DNA from: an uncultured bacterium
Lineage (GTDB): Bacteria > Bacteroidota > Rhodothermia > Rhodothermales > UBA10348
Reading direction: 5' to 3'
Length of the DNA stretch: 64,000 bases
NCBI GenBank assembly: GCA_943788505.1
Contig: CALSQR010000002.1
Coordinates: forward strand, 379,323-443,322
The notes beneath the pieces were generated by a model, which was not told the origin of the DNA, made no database searches, and saw only the letters and a list, made by a program, of their open reading frames with translations. Numbering within the stretch: the stretch's first letter is position 1; each line of letters starts with the position of its first letter. Shown here one piece after another: positions 33,923 to 41,892 of the stretch. A program made the translations under genes and the position numbers.

Positions 33923-36133
33923 TCAGAAGTCAAGACGAACACCGATGCGCGTCATCCGTGGGATACCGAAGTTACCCAACGAGCGATTACGGTGGCGATA
34001 GAGCGTCTCGGCTACTGGAACACTCGATCCCAAGAACTGCTGACCACCTGCTGTAGCAAGGTAGCCATCATCATCCGGGAGACCCGTAGCGCGGTAGACA
34101 CCATTCGTGTTTTGACTGTCCAGAAGATTCTGAACCCAGACAAACGCGGAAAGTGTTGAGCGTGAACCGACAGAAAACTTGCGATCGAAGCGAACGTCGA
34201 TACGATTTTTCCACGGCATACGAGCAGAGTTAATTCCACCGGAAGGTACCGGAGCTTTCGAGTCGATCTGGCTGAAAGGCTCAACCTGTGGTGTGTAAGG
34301 CTGGCCAGAACTGGCTGTTGCCAATACGTTTACACCAAAGTTTTCAAACAGCTTCGTTCCACCAACAGATGGGCCTTCACCTTTGCCTAGACGATAATCC
34401 ATTGACACGTTAAACGTGTGACGCTGATCAAAGTCGAGTGGCGAGATGAAGTTCGGAGGTGTTTCATCAATCCAGACGATCGTGCTCGTGGTACCAGATG
34501 CAGATCCGGTGCCTTGTGCAAACGACATCGTGTAATTGACTTTAGCAGCTACGTTGTTCGTACGACGAAGGTCGAAATCGAACTCAAAGCCTTTAACAGT
34601 TCCGAAGTCCTTGTTGGAATAGGTCGAATAACCTTGCGGGAATGATTCACGCAGGTCATCAAGCTGGATCAAGTTCTCGATCTGACGGAAGAATCCGGAG
34701 ACGGTGAGAGCTGAACGCGCGGTTAGGCGCTGACGGAAACCGATTTCGTATTCAGTTGTCCGCTCTGGCTGCAACGCGTTGTTGTTGATTCTTCCTGTTG
34801 AATTCGACATCGAAGCAAGCGCCGAGAACGAGTTAGACGAAGGACGCTGAGCAACTTTACCGTAACGGGCAAAGAAGAGCGCCTGGTCTGTAACAGGGAA
34901 AGAAACACCAATACGAGGCATAACCGTTACCTGAGGCTCGTAGTCGACAAAGCTTTCTTCCGTGACTTTACCACTCTTCGAAACAGGTTTAGCACCCGTT
35001 AGGAGAATGTCACCACCTGGTACTTCCTGGCCATTTGAATCATAGAATGTTCCGCTACGATCGCGATATCCTTGAATATCGCTAGCGAGGTAGTACGGTA
35101 CGAAGTCTGAGCCGATGTTACCAGGATGTGTTCCGCCAACGTCGCTGATGCGCTCAAGCGGAAGACGAGAGTAACGATCGAATAAGGTACGCGTGTTGTT
35201 GTCAAAGACATCAATACGAAGACCTGCGTTCAGAACGATGTCACGGAATTCGATTTTGTCCTGGATGTAACCACCATAATAAATCGGCTCATGAGGAGCG
35301 ACGTTGTATGCGCTGTCTCCGCCAATGTCATTGGTGTAGTTATCTAGGTTTTCAGTGTCGACTTCCGAACCGCGGAAATTGTAACCAACATAACCGGTCA
35401 CACCTTCCAGCTGCTCCCAAGAGAGCTGACCGAAGCTGGTAACAGCCGTGTCTAGTTCTTCGTTGGAGATTCCTTCTGGTCCCGGTGAATACGGATCAGT
35501 AGCAGTGTCCTCAACGAAACGAGACAATGTGAAACCATTCACACCGTAGTTACGGTTGGTCTGCGTTTCAAATTCTCCACCAAACTCTAGTTGGTGTAGA
35601 CCAACCTGAGTTGTAGCAGTCGCGTTGAAACGGAGCTGAGAATTTTTGTATTCGCTGTAACCGTTTGGTCCGTTACCACCTGCGGTGTAGATCAGACGAC
35701 CAGCTGTTTCGGAGGTCGGGAAACGACCATCCTGCCAGCGGTAGTCATACGTCGGACGCGGTCCCATGATAGGAGTGTCGTCAGCCGGATCATCAGGAGT
35801 ACCATGATCGTCAGTGCCGACCTGGACAGATTCGTACGCAAGATTCTTGTACCCACGAACTGTTGACCATGCATCCTGGCTCAGGTCACCCTGAAGCAGC
35901 GTGCTTTCTTTGTTACAGCTAAAGCGGGCATCACATCCATCTCCGGAACGATCCGTGTAATCAACCTGAAGCTGATAGAACGTAGAGTTCGAGAGGTAGT
36001 GAGTCCAAGAGGTAAAGAACTGAAGGTCCCGGCTCGTGTTGAGTGTGCGATCTTCAGGGGCAAAAACTGCCCATGTAGATGCGCTTTCACGTCTCAGCTG
36101 TGACAACGCGAGCTCCAACACGCATACGGACAT
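33923..36133 (-). CDS. TonB-dependent receptor, C-terminal barrel piece (frameshifted)
   Basis: This frame carries most of the 22-strand barrel: FFTSWTHYLSNSTFYQLQVDYTD, ALFFARYGKVAQRPSSNSFSA, ERTTEYEIGFRQRLTARSAL, FDQRHTFNVSMDYRLG and a C-terminal strand GIPRMTRIGVRLDF ending in Phe. Its first ~20 residues (MSVCVLELALSQLRRE) are an out-of-frame reading of the N-terminal piece. Real homology picks up near SASTWAVFAPEDRTLNTSRD. Skipping one base in the overlap (36087-36133) fuses it with the N-terminal piece into one receptor of about 1145 residues. As written it lacks its own signal and plug, so alone it could not function. Confidence 0.85.
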   Translation of the reverse strand: MSVCVLELALSQLRRESASTWAVFAPEDRTLNTSRDLQFFTSWTHYLSNSTFYQLQVDYTDRSGDGCDARFSCNKESTLLQGDLSQDAWSTVRGYKNLAYESVQVGTDDHGTPDDPADDTPIMGPRPTYDYRWQDGRFPTSETAGRLIYTAGGNGPNGYSEYKNSQLRFNATATTQVGLHQLEFGGEFETQTNRNYGVNGFTLSRFVEDTATDPYSPGPEGISNEELDTAVTSFGQLSWEQLEGVTGYVGYNFRGSEVDTENLDNYTNDIGGDSAYNVAPHEPIYYGGYIQDKIEFRDIVLNAGLRIDVFDNNTRTLFDRYSRLPLERISDVGGTHPGNIGSDFVPYYLASDIQGYRDRSGTFYDSNGQEVPGGDILLTGAKPVSKSGKVTEESFVDYEPQVTVMPRIGVSFPVTDQALFFARYGKVAQRPSSNSFSALASMSNSTGRINNNALQPERTTEYEIGFRQRLTARSALTVSGFFRQIENLIQLDDLRESFPQGYSTYSNKDFGTVKGFEFDFDLRRTNNVAAKVNYTMSFAQGTGSASGTTSTIVWIDETPPNFISPLDFDQRHTFNVSMDYRLGKGEGPSVGGTKLFENFGVNVLATASSGQPYTPQVEPFSQIDSKAPVPSGGINSARMPWKNRIDVRFDRKFSVGSRSTLSAFVWVQNLLDSQNTNGVYRATGLPDDDGYLATAGGQQFLGSSVPVAETLYRHRNRSLGNFGIPRMTRIGVRLDF

Positions 36134-37328
36134 TGTCCATAACGTTGAAGTTCAGGTTACCATTCAGAGCTAAACGGCTGGAAGAATTCGCACGCTTCGC
36201 ATCCTCAATAGAGAATGCTGACTCAGGCAAATAGTCTGAGCTAAGTACGAAATCAGGGTTGATCGTAGAAGCAACAACACCATCGGGAACGTTAATCACC
36301 GTGCCGTCTCCAGCAGTGATCGTATTATTCACGATTTCGATGTCTCCATGCGAATCAATCGGCAGGTACGTCGCTCCAAGAGAAGCTGGAACAGGAATCA
36401 ATACCTGATTTCCATCTGCATCATTAGCTGTCATTGATGTCGGTGCTGAACGAAGGTCGCCCAATACTGAATCAGAGACACGAAGCTGCCCAATGGCACG
36501 CGGATTCCTGTCACCTTGATCGAGATACTCAGCAGCGAAGAAGAAGTTGACTTTATCTCCCATCAATGGACCACCTAGGGCCACTGAAGCAAGATTGTAA
36601 CCAAAATCATCCGTTGCTTCTGATGTTACTCCTTCAACAGAACCGAAGAAATTCGGTGAGCCGGATTTCGTGGTGATGTTGATGATGCCGGACATGGCAT
36701 CTCCGTATCGAGCTGAAATGTTACCAATAATCATTTCCTGCTCTTGAACCGCTGACTGTGGAAGTGCCGCAGTACCGACAACTTTAACACCGTCAATGTA
36801 ATACGTTACCTCAGAACCGCGACCACCGCGAACGTTCAGTGTTCCAGATCCTTCGTCAGAAACGACCCCTGCCTGAATCGATGCAACTGCTGCTGCACCG
36901 CGAACCGGCAAGTTTACGATCTCTTCTGCGTCAACAATCTTTGGAACACCAACAGCGTCCTTCTGGATCAGCGGGCGTTCGTATTCGACAACGATTTCTC
37001 CAAGTTCAACACCTTCTTGGAGTACAAAATTAATTTCTGCCGTGTAACCGGTAGAAATTTGTACATCTGAAACTGTTGATTCTTGGTATCCGACGAATCT
37101 CGCTTGTACGTCGTGGACGCCAACAGGAACACCGATGATGAAATAATTTCCATCGACGTCCGTAATGGCTCCAAGCGTTGTACCCACTAACACGACCTGC
37201 GCCCCGGGAATTGAATCCCCAGTACTGGCGTCGGTCACTACCCCGGCAATCTTACCCGTATTCTGGGCAAAGATTAGAGCCGGTGTAGCTAGCAGCATGA
37301 GTACAAGCATGCCCCATTTACGTAACAT
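36087..37328 (-). CDS. TonB-dependent receptor, N-terminal plug piece (frameshifted)
   Basis: This 413-residue piece has a signal peptide (MLVLMLLATPALIFAQ) and a carboxypeptidase-regulatory-like domain (GKIAGVVTDASTGDSIPGAQ, residues ~25-105). The plug domain follows with GTLNVRGGRGSEVTYYIDGV and ISARYGDAMSGIINITTKSG, and then the first barrel strands. It ends abruptly at NVRMRVGARVVTAET. A clear AGGAGG (37335-37340) lies 6 nt before the ATG, one of the best ribosome sites in the window, suggesting high expression. The cargo is unknown. The large downstream sorting-domain and PorV genes suggest a dedicated outer-membrane complex. Confidence 0.87.
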   Translation of the reverse strand: MLRKWGMLVLMLLATPALIFAQNTGKIAGVVTDASTGDSIPGAQVVLVGTTLGAITDVDGNYFIIGVPVGVHDVQARFVGYQESTVSDVQISTGYTAEINFVLQEGVELGEIVVEYERPLIQKDAVGVPKIVDAEEIVNLPVRGAAAVASIQAGVVSDEGSGTLNVRGGRGSEVTYYIDGVKVVGTAALPQSAVQEQEMIIGNISARYGDAMSGIINITTKSGSPNFFGSVEGVTSEATDDFGYNLASVALGGPLMGDKVNFFFAAEYLDQGDRNPRAIGQLRVSDSVLGDLRSAPTSMTANDADGNQVLIPVPASLGATYLPIDSHGDIEIVNNTITAGDGTVINVPDGVVASTINPDFVLSSDYLPESAFSIEDAKRANSSSRLALNGNLNFNVMDNVRMRVGARVVTAET

Positions 37329-37412
37329 AAGCTACCTCCTCTAGTGAATTGATGTGTGGCTTAAAAGTGCTGCATCTCGTTTCCACATCGAAACGGATAC
37401 AATTGGTCTGTC

Positions 37413-37739
37413 GTGCTCAGCACATGTTGTTTGCGTTAAGCAAACATTTTGCAACGTGCAGCCAGTTTGCGATGTGCAAAAAGGCTGCAAAAGCAAAATT
37501 GCTTCGAACAAATTTACTGATGGTCCTGTGGCGGTACACCTCATTATCATCAGCACGCTTGCATCGAGCGCGCAACACGCGCTGTCTGCTCTTTCCGTGC
37601 CAAGCACGAAATTTTTTGACGGAAGGGGAAATGTCCAACAGGAATGGACTGACTCGCGATATGCCTGATCGTCCTGTGTTCAAACACAAACAATCTTTTC
37701 TCCACAGCTCCAACAGGTTCAGTCACGTGTGCTGAGCAC
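37413..37739. repeat. Three dispersed GTGC-N3-GCAC dyads
   Basis: GTGC-TCA-GCAC is at 37413-37423, GTGC-CAA-GCAC at 37597-37607 and GTGC-TGA-GCAC at 37729-37739. The first and last are exact reverse complements of each other in all 11 bases. They could be binding sites for a dimeric regulator or hairpin nuclei in a leader RNA. Confidence 0.6.
37430..37480. promoter_or_regulatory. Phased operator-like array, three TTTGC-N5-GCAAA dyads at 18-bp spacing
   Basis: Site 1, 37430-37444: TTTGC-GTTAA-GCAAA, extendable to 7-bp arms (TGTTTGC/GCAAACA). Site 2, 37448-37462: TTTGC-AACGT-GCAGC, with a degenerate right arm. Site 3, 37466-37480: TTTGC-GATGT-GCAAA. The starts are exactly 18 bp apart. The array ends about 100 bp upstream of the TonB receptor ATG. 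The geometry suggests cooperative binding by a dimeric helix-turn-helix repressor or activator; the regulator is unknown. Confidence 0.6.
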
Positions 37740-37851
37740 GCGCGACTGATTTCAGGTTTCGCTTGAAAGGTGGGGGTTGAAAAGCTGTAACGAGAGAGCA
37801 AAAGCGGTCCTTTCCTGATTCTACATTTCTGTTATTCCGAAACGGTTTTCA

Positions 37852-37880
37852 AATATAGAGGGCCTTGGGGCGTTTGTCAA
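37852..37880 (-). promoter_or_regulatory. Near-consensus sigma-70-like promoter, minus strand
   Basis: Read on the minus strand: TTGACA (37880-37875), a 17-bp spacer, then TATATT (37857-37852), and TATATTTG also fits the Bacteroidota TAnnTTTG -7 box. The predicted start near 37845 is ~517 nt upstream of the TonB receptor ATG. That implies a long leader that would contain the dyad elements. It lies 110 bp beyond the serA stop and points away from serA's own coding. Confidence 0.55.
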
Positions 37881-37989
37881 GCAAAGAAGAACACCATTGA
37901 CATTCATCTTCATTCTTCGATTTCGACCCTTTGACCCCTATTCCTGGAAATCGCTCTGTCAAGAGTGTACGAACTAGCGGGTTGGTAAT

Positions 37990-39585
37990 TCAAGGCATGA
38001 ATTCGAGCATGCTCAAACCACGGACCCCTACTATCGATGAGAGCCTTTGAAGTAGGTTTTCACCCAGTGGTTGGTCTACCGCAATGGCTGTCATGGCCTC
38101 CTCTCCTGGCTGATTTCTGCCTAAAGCCATACTACCGATGTTAATTCCAGCCTCCGCCAGGACAGAACCCACGGCTGCTAACATTCCAGGCCGGTCCTGA
38201 TTGCGGTAAAGTAGCATTCTACCCTCCATTCGTAATTCTATCCCATATCCATCCACCATTGTGATTCTCGGGTCGGATGCACCAAATAGTGTCCCTCCAA
38301 GTTTGAAAGAGCCCGAAGGACCGGTCAACTCCATCACAATTTGGTTGGAATAGCTACTATCAGGATGAAAAGTCTCCACATCAACGACTATCCCAGCCTC
38401 TTCAGCGATTACCGGGGCGTTCACAAGATTAACAGACTCAGTCCACGAGTGCTGGAGGAATCCTTTCAATGCAGAAATACGCAAGACATCCAGATATCTG
38501 CGTGGAACGTCTCCATGACATCGGATACGCACAGATTCTGCGGTACCCTTGAACAATTGGCGTGATGCCGCGCCCAATCGTTCCGCCAACACTATATATG
38601 GTTTCACTTCGGCTTGAGCAGCCATCTTACTAGCCATAGCATTGACTGCTGTCTGGACCGGCTCCCCTTTCAGCGCATGAATGACCTGCTCGGTAACCTG
38701 ACGAGCAACTTTTTCCTGAGCCTCGTCAGTCGAAGCGGCAATGTGTGGTGTGCACACAACATTAGGATGGGCGAGTAATTGTTGCAGGTCCTCTGGCGGA
38801 GGTTCACTCGAATAGACATCAAGGCCGGCACCGCCCACCTGACCAGATTCCAAGGCGCGCAGAAGAGCGGCCTCATCAACGATACCACCACGAGCACAAT
38901 TGATGATGCCCACTCCGCGCTTGCATCGTTGCAACGACTCATCATTCAGCAGCCCACGAGTCGCCGCCACAAGCGGAGTATGAACGGAAATAAAATCACT
39001 TGTCGTAATAAGTTCGTCAACTTCGATCAGATCAACACTGATCCGCTCCGCAGCCTCTCGAGTAAGAACAGGGTCACTCCCGACTACACGCATGCCGAAA
39101 GCCTGAGCACGCGAGGCCACTTCTTTTCCAATTTTACCTAGCCCCACAATTCCCAAAGTCTTGCCATACAGCTCACTTCCAGTGAAACTCTTTCGATCCC
39201 ACTTGCCTGCCTTGAGGGAAGCCGTAGCCGAAGGAATGCGTCTGGCAATGGACAACAACATGGCCATTGTATGTTCAGCTGTTGAAAGCGTGTTGCCTGC
39301 TGGAGCATTCAAAACGAGAATTCCGCGCTTCGTAGCAGCGGGGATATCAACATTGTCTACTCCAACGCCGGCGCGACCAATTACCCGTAGGGACGTCGCT
39401 TTAGTGATCCACTCCTGGCCTATCGTAGTTCCACTTCGAATGATCCATCCGTCAAAATCAGAACAGGAACTAGTAATCTGATCTGAACTCCATTTCGTCC
39501 CATCTACAGATTCGATACCGGCCTCAGCCAGCAATTCTGGACACACGGGATGAACGGAGTCTGTAAGGAGTACACGGATGCTCAT
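37990..39585 (-). CDS. serA: D-3-phosphoglycerate dehydrogenase (long form with ACT domain)
   Basis: This 531-residue enzyme catalyses the first step of serine synthesis from 3-phosphoglycerate. It has the NAD-binding motif LGIVGLGKIGKEVASRA (about residue 145), the catalytic Arg region NCARGGIVDEAAL (~230) and the His in VVCTPHIAASTDEAQ (~280). An intervening ASB domain lies near 310-445. The C-terminal ACT domain has YRNQDRPGMLAAVGSVLAEAGINIGSM (~460), typical of serine-inhibited type I enzymes. The promoter region upstream carries a 4 x 15-bp repeat array. Confidence 0.95.
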   Translation of the reverse strand: MSIRVLLTDSVHPVCPELLAEAGIESVDGTKWSSDQITSSCSDFDGWIIRSGTTIGQEWITKATSLRVIGRAGVGVDNVDIPAATKRGILVLNAPAGNTLSTAEHTMAMLLSIARRIPSATASLKAGKWDRKSFTGSELYGKTLGIVGLGKIGKEVASRAQAFGMRVVGSDPVLTREAAERISVDLIEVDELITTSDFISVHTPLVAATRGLLNDESLQRCKRGVGIINCARGGIVDEAALLRALESGQVGGAGLDVYSSEPPPEDLQQLLAHPNVVCTPHIAASTDEAQEKVARQVTEQVIHALKGEPVQTAVNAMASKMAAQAEVKPYIVLAERLGAASRQLFKGTAESVRIRCHGDVPRRYLDVLRISALKGFLQHSWTESVNLVNAPVIAEEAGIVVDVETFHPDSSYSNQIVMELTGPSGSFKLGGTLFGASDPRITMVDGYGIELRMEGRMLLYRNQDRPGMLAAVGSVLAEAGINIGSMALGRNQPGEEAMTAIAVDQPLGENLLQRLSSIVGVRGLSMLEFMP

Positions 39586-39618
39586 TTGAATTAGCCGCTA
39601 CATATATAATGTGCACTT

Positions 39619-39678
39619 TCTGGGCAAACGTCTTCTGAGCAAACGTCTTCTGGGCAAACGTCTTCTGGGCAAACGTCG
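39619..39678. repeat. Four tandem 15-bp repeats upstream of serA
   Basis: The unit TCTGGGCAAACGTCT occurs four times head to tail at 39619-39633, 39634-39648 (one G to A change), 39649-39663 and 39664-39678 (last base differs). It lies 34-93 bp upstream of the serA ATG, and the nearest copy would overlap a possible -35 (TTGCCC on the minus strand). The unit contains GCAAAC, as does the strongest dyad at 37430-37444. An iteron-like regulator site is the obvious idea. Confidence 0.9.
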
Positions 39679-39709
39679 AATCCCCCAGTAGCTATGATGT
39701 GTATTGTAA

Positions 39710-40303
39710 TCATTCGGCCGCCAGATGGATATCGATCCATTCCAAAATATCTATCCGGCCTCTGCCATCTTTCGCGCTTGTCAAGATGACCGGTTTGTCT
39801 TGGCCTAGGGAGGTCAACGTCTTTTTGACTCGAGCAATAGATTTCCCTCGCTCATTACCAGAGAGCTTGTCTACCTTGGTAAGTAAAATGACGTGCTCAG
39901 CACGGGACTCCGGCATAAGCATCATGATCTCACGGTCTAGTGCCGTCGGTTCATGCCGTGCATCCACCAATTGGAATACAACACGGAGAGCTTCCCGCTT
40001 TAAGACATAGTTGCCGATAAGCGTTTGCCACTTAGCCCGTTGCTTCTTGGAAACCTTCGCATACCCAAAGCCTGGGAGATCCACCACGAAAAACCGTTCA
40101 TTTACACGGAAAAAGTTGATCTCTTGGGTTTTCCCGGGAGTACCGCTGGTGCGCGCCAAGTTTCTTCGCGCAAGCAGACTATTGATTAGCGAGCTTTTGC
40201 CAACATTTGAGCGGCCCACAAAGGCTACTTCGGGAACACCGTCTTCGGGCATATGGCCCATAGCGGTTGCGCCCTGAACAAATTCAACGGAGTCAACCTT
40301 CAT
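39710..40303 (-). CDS. engB: YihA/EngB-family ribosome biogenesis GTPase
   Basis: This 197-residue TrmE-Era-type GTPase is needed for large-subunit assembly in bacteria where it was studied. G1 is GRSNVGKSSLINSLLA (about residue 31), G2 TSGTPGKTQEINFFRV, G3 DLPGFGYAKVSKKQRAKW (~75), and G4 LLTKVDKLSGNERGK. It has the length and compactness of YihA/YsxC. It lies between serA and sucD on the same strand, with 28 bp to sucD, suggesting shared transcription from upstream. Confidence 0.95.
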   Translation of the reverse strand: MKVDSVEFVQGATAMGHMPEDGVPEVAFVGRSNVGKSSLINSLLARRNLARTSGTPGKTQEINFFRVNERFFVVDLPGFGYAKVSKKQRAKWQTLIGNYVLKREALRVVFQLVDARHEPTALDREIMMLMPESRAEHVILLTKVDKLSGNERGKSIARVKKTLTSLGQDKPVILTSAKDGRGRIDILEWIDIHLAAE

Positions 40304-40331
40304 CGACAGGCTCCAAATGGAGCAGCCCGGT

Positions 40332-41207
40332 TCACGCCACGCTTAAATGCGACTTGACGGTTTCGCCGATGGCTGCCGGGTTCTTCACGATTACAGCTCC
40401 TGCTTCTTCTAGAGCGGCAAATTTGTCTTCTGCCGTTCCTTTTCCACCAGAGATGATAGCTCCGGCGTGGCCCATGCGTCGTCCAGGAGGTGCCGTCTGG
40501 CCAGCAATGAAAACAAAAACAGGCTTGGACATGTGATCTCGGATATACTCAGCAGCTTCTTCTTCTGCCGTTCCACCGATTTCACCAATCATAACAACTG
40601 CTTCAGTCTCATCATCAGCCTGATACAGTTTCAGGACATCTATGAAACGGGATCCGATGATTGGATCTCCACCGATTCCAACGGCCGTTGACTGGCCAAG
40701 ACCCTGACGCGTCAGTTGGTCAACTGCTTCATACGTGAGGGTACCACTACGAGAAACCACACCGACAGGACCTTCCGAGAAGATCATAGCCGGCATAATG
40801 CCCACTTTCGCCTGACCTGGAGTAAGAACACCGGGACAGTTGGGACCAACTAACGCAGCGCCTTTCGACTTTACGTACTGATAAACTGGAATCATATCCC
40901 GAACTGGAATACCCTCCGTAATACAGATGATTGTTTTGATACCTGCTTCTGCAGCTTCAAGAACAGCATCTGCCGCGAATGGTGGCGGAACGAAGATGAC
41001 GGAAGCGTTGGCTCCCTCTTCGCGCACGGCATCAGCCACCGTATCAAAAACAGGACGCTTAAGATGCGACTGCCCTCCTTTGCCAGGAGTAACGCCACCT
41101 ACTAGAGGTGTGCCATATTCCATCATTTGCTCGGAGTGAAAGGAGCCTTCTTTGCCGGTAAAGCCCTGAACTACGAGGCGAGTATTCTTGTCAACCAGGA
41201 TGGCCAT
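40332..41207 (-). CDS. sucD: Succinyl-CoA synthetase alpha subunit
   Basis: This 291-residue subunit runs the TCA step between succinyl-CoA and succinate with substrate-level phosphorylation. The CoA-binding domain begins [40 protein letters not shown] is near residue 125 and the phospho-His in [17 protein letters not shown] (~247). ATG 41207 is chosen because upstream in-frame residues ([11 protein letters not shown]) are not family-like. The beta subunit sucC is not adjacent and must lie elsewhere. Upstream is tatA across 216 bp. Confidence 0.96.
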   Translation of the reverse strand: MAILVDKNTRLVVQGFTGKEGSFHSEQMMEYGTPLVGGVTPGKGGQSHLKRPVFDTVADAVREEGANASVIFVPPPFAADAVLEAAEAGIKTIICITEGIPVRDMIPVYQYVKSKGAALVGPNCPGVLTPGQAKVGIMPAMIFSEGPVGVVSRSGTLTYEAVDQLTRQGLGQSTAVGIGGDPIIGSRFIDVLKLYQADDETEAVVMIGEIGGTAEEEAAEYIRDHMSKPVFVFIAGQTAPPGRRMGHAGAIISGGKGTAEDKFAALEEAGAVIVKNPAAIGETVKSHLSVA

Positions 41208-41285
41208 GATCCGTCTGGATTGGGTTGGTATCTGTTTGGGCCGTCTGCACAAATAATGCGTGGACGACTTCACTTTCGAACCCCA

Positions 41286-41314
41286 ATGTTAGGGTTCTGA
41301 GTGTGAGCCTTCAA
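41286..41314 (-). promoter_or_regulatory. Putative sucD promoter
   Basis: On the minus strand TTGAAG (41314-41309) and TAACAT (41291-41286) are 17 bp apart, placing a start near 41279 with a ~72-nt leader before sucD. The matches to consensus are moderate, so this is a tentative call from spacing and position only. Confidence 0.3.
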
Positions 41315-41423
41315 TTGCCTTTCTGTAAACACCCGACGAATATTGCCTTTGTGGACTCGGCAATGGGGTATTTGACACGTGAAATCAATGGTCAGCCGTG
41401 GGCGCTAAGCATTGGATTGCACC

Positions 41424-41705
41424 CTACTGAGGATGAGAGCCTTGATCCGTTTCCTGATGAGGTGCAGCGGCAGGAGGCGCTTCGCTCTGACGCGGAGCCG
41501 TCTGTCCTTGCTGCGGAGGATTCGGATGCATCCGGTTGGCCGGCTCATTCACATTCAATTCCCTAGAGATCTCATTTGTAGCAGACTTGAATTCCTTAAT
41601 GCCCTTGCCGAGGCCGCGAGCGATCTCAGGAATACGTTTAGCTCCAAAAATGAGCAGAATGGCCAAGAATATGAGGACGAGTTCGAAAGGTCCCAGGCTT
41701 CCCAT
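41424..41705 (-). CDS. tatA: Sec-independent translocase TatA/TatE
   Basis: This 93-residue protein has one N-terminal membrane helix (GPFELVLIFLAILLIFG, residues 5-21) and then the amphipathic block AKRIPEIARGLGKGIKEFK, the hallmark of TatA. The C-terminal ~45 residues are Pro/Gln/Ala-rich and disordered. It would form the pore of the twin-arginine pathway; no tatC is near. A candidate Tat substrate, the SRRAFF amidase at 1437-3128, is in this window. The gene diverges from adenosine deaminase. Confidence 0.93.
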   Translation of the reverse strand: MGSLGPFELVLIFLAILLIFGAKRIPEIARGLGKGIKEFKSATNEISRELNVNEPANRMHPNPPQQGQTAPRQSEAPPAAAPHQETDQGSHPQ

Positions 41706-41892
41706 GATAGTACGGGTTCAATGATAGGGTGACGGAGTTGGGGACGGTAGTCCCTGTCCGCGGTCTGACAAAATACGCTCCTCAGAAACGACAAACCCAA
41801 TCCGATGTTTGGCAAGCCTACGAAAGGCGGAATTCGCGGTTCCTCCCGCAAGCAGTGGGTATCCTTGATATCATTCTGTGTATTTTATATCC

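Larger units (their letters stand above)
37329..37989. other. 660-bp intergenic control region between serA and the TonB unit
   Basis: No convincing gene is present: all six frames give short, Cys/Arg-rich peptides with no family features. The region holds a sigma-70-like promoter on the minus strand (37852-37880), three phased TTTGC-N5-GCAAA-like dyads (37430-37480) and three GTGC-N3-GCAC dyads. The last of these sits in a longer hairpin with CAGTC/GACTG arms (37720-37748). A long 5' leader for the TonB transcript, or a small regulatory RNA, would fit. Confidence 0.6.

Noticed and set aside
37341-37801. Several short frames in the region upstream of the TonB receptor
   Set aside because: They overlap one another on both strands, are rich in Cys/Arg/His with no family features, and lack ribosome sites; the region reads as regulatory.
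39619-39678. CRISPR array
   Set aside because: The four copies are directly adjacent with no spacers and no cas genes are present.
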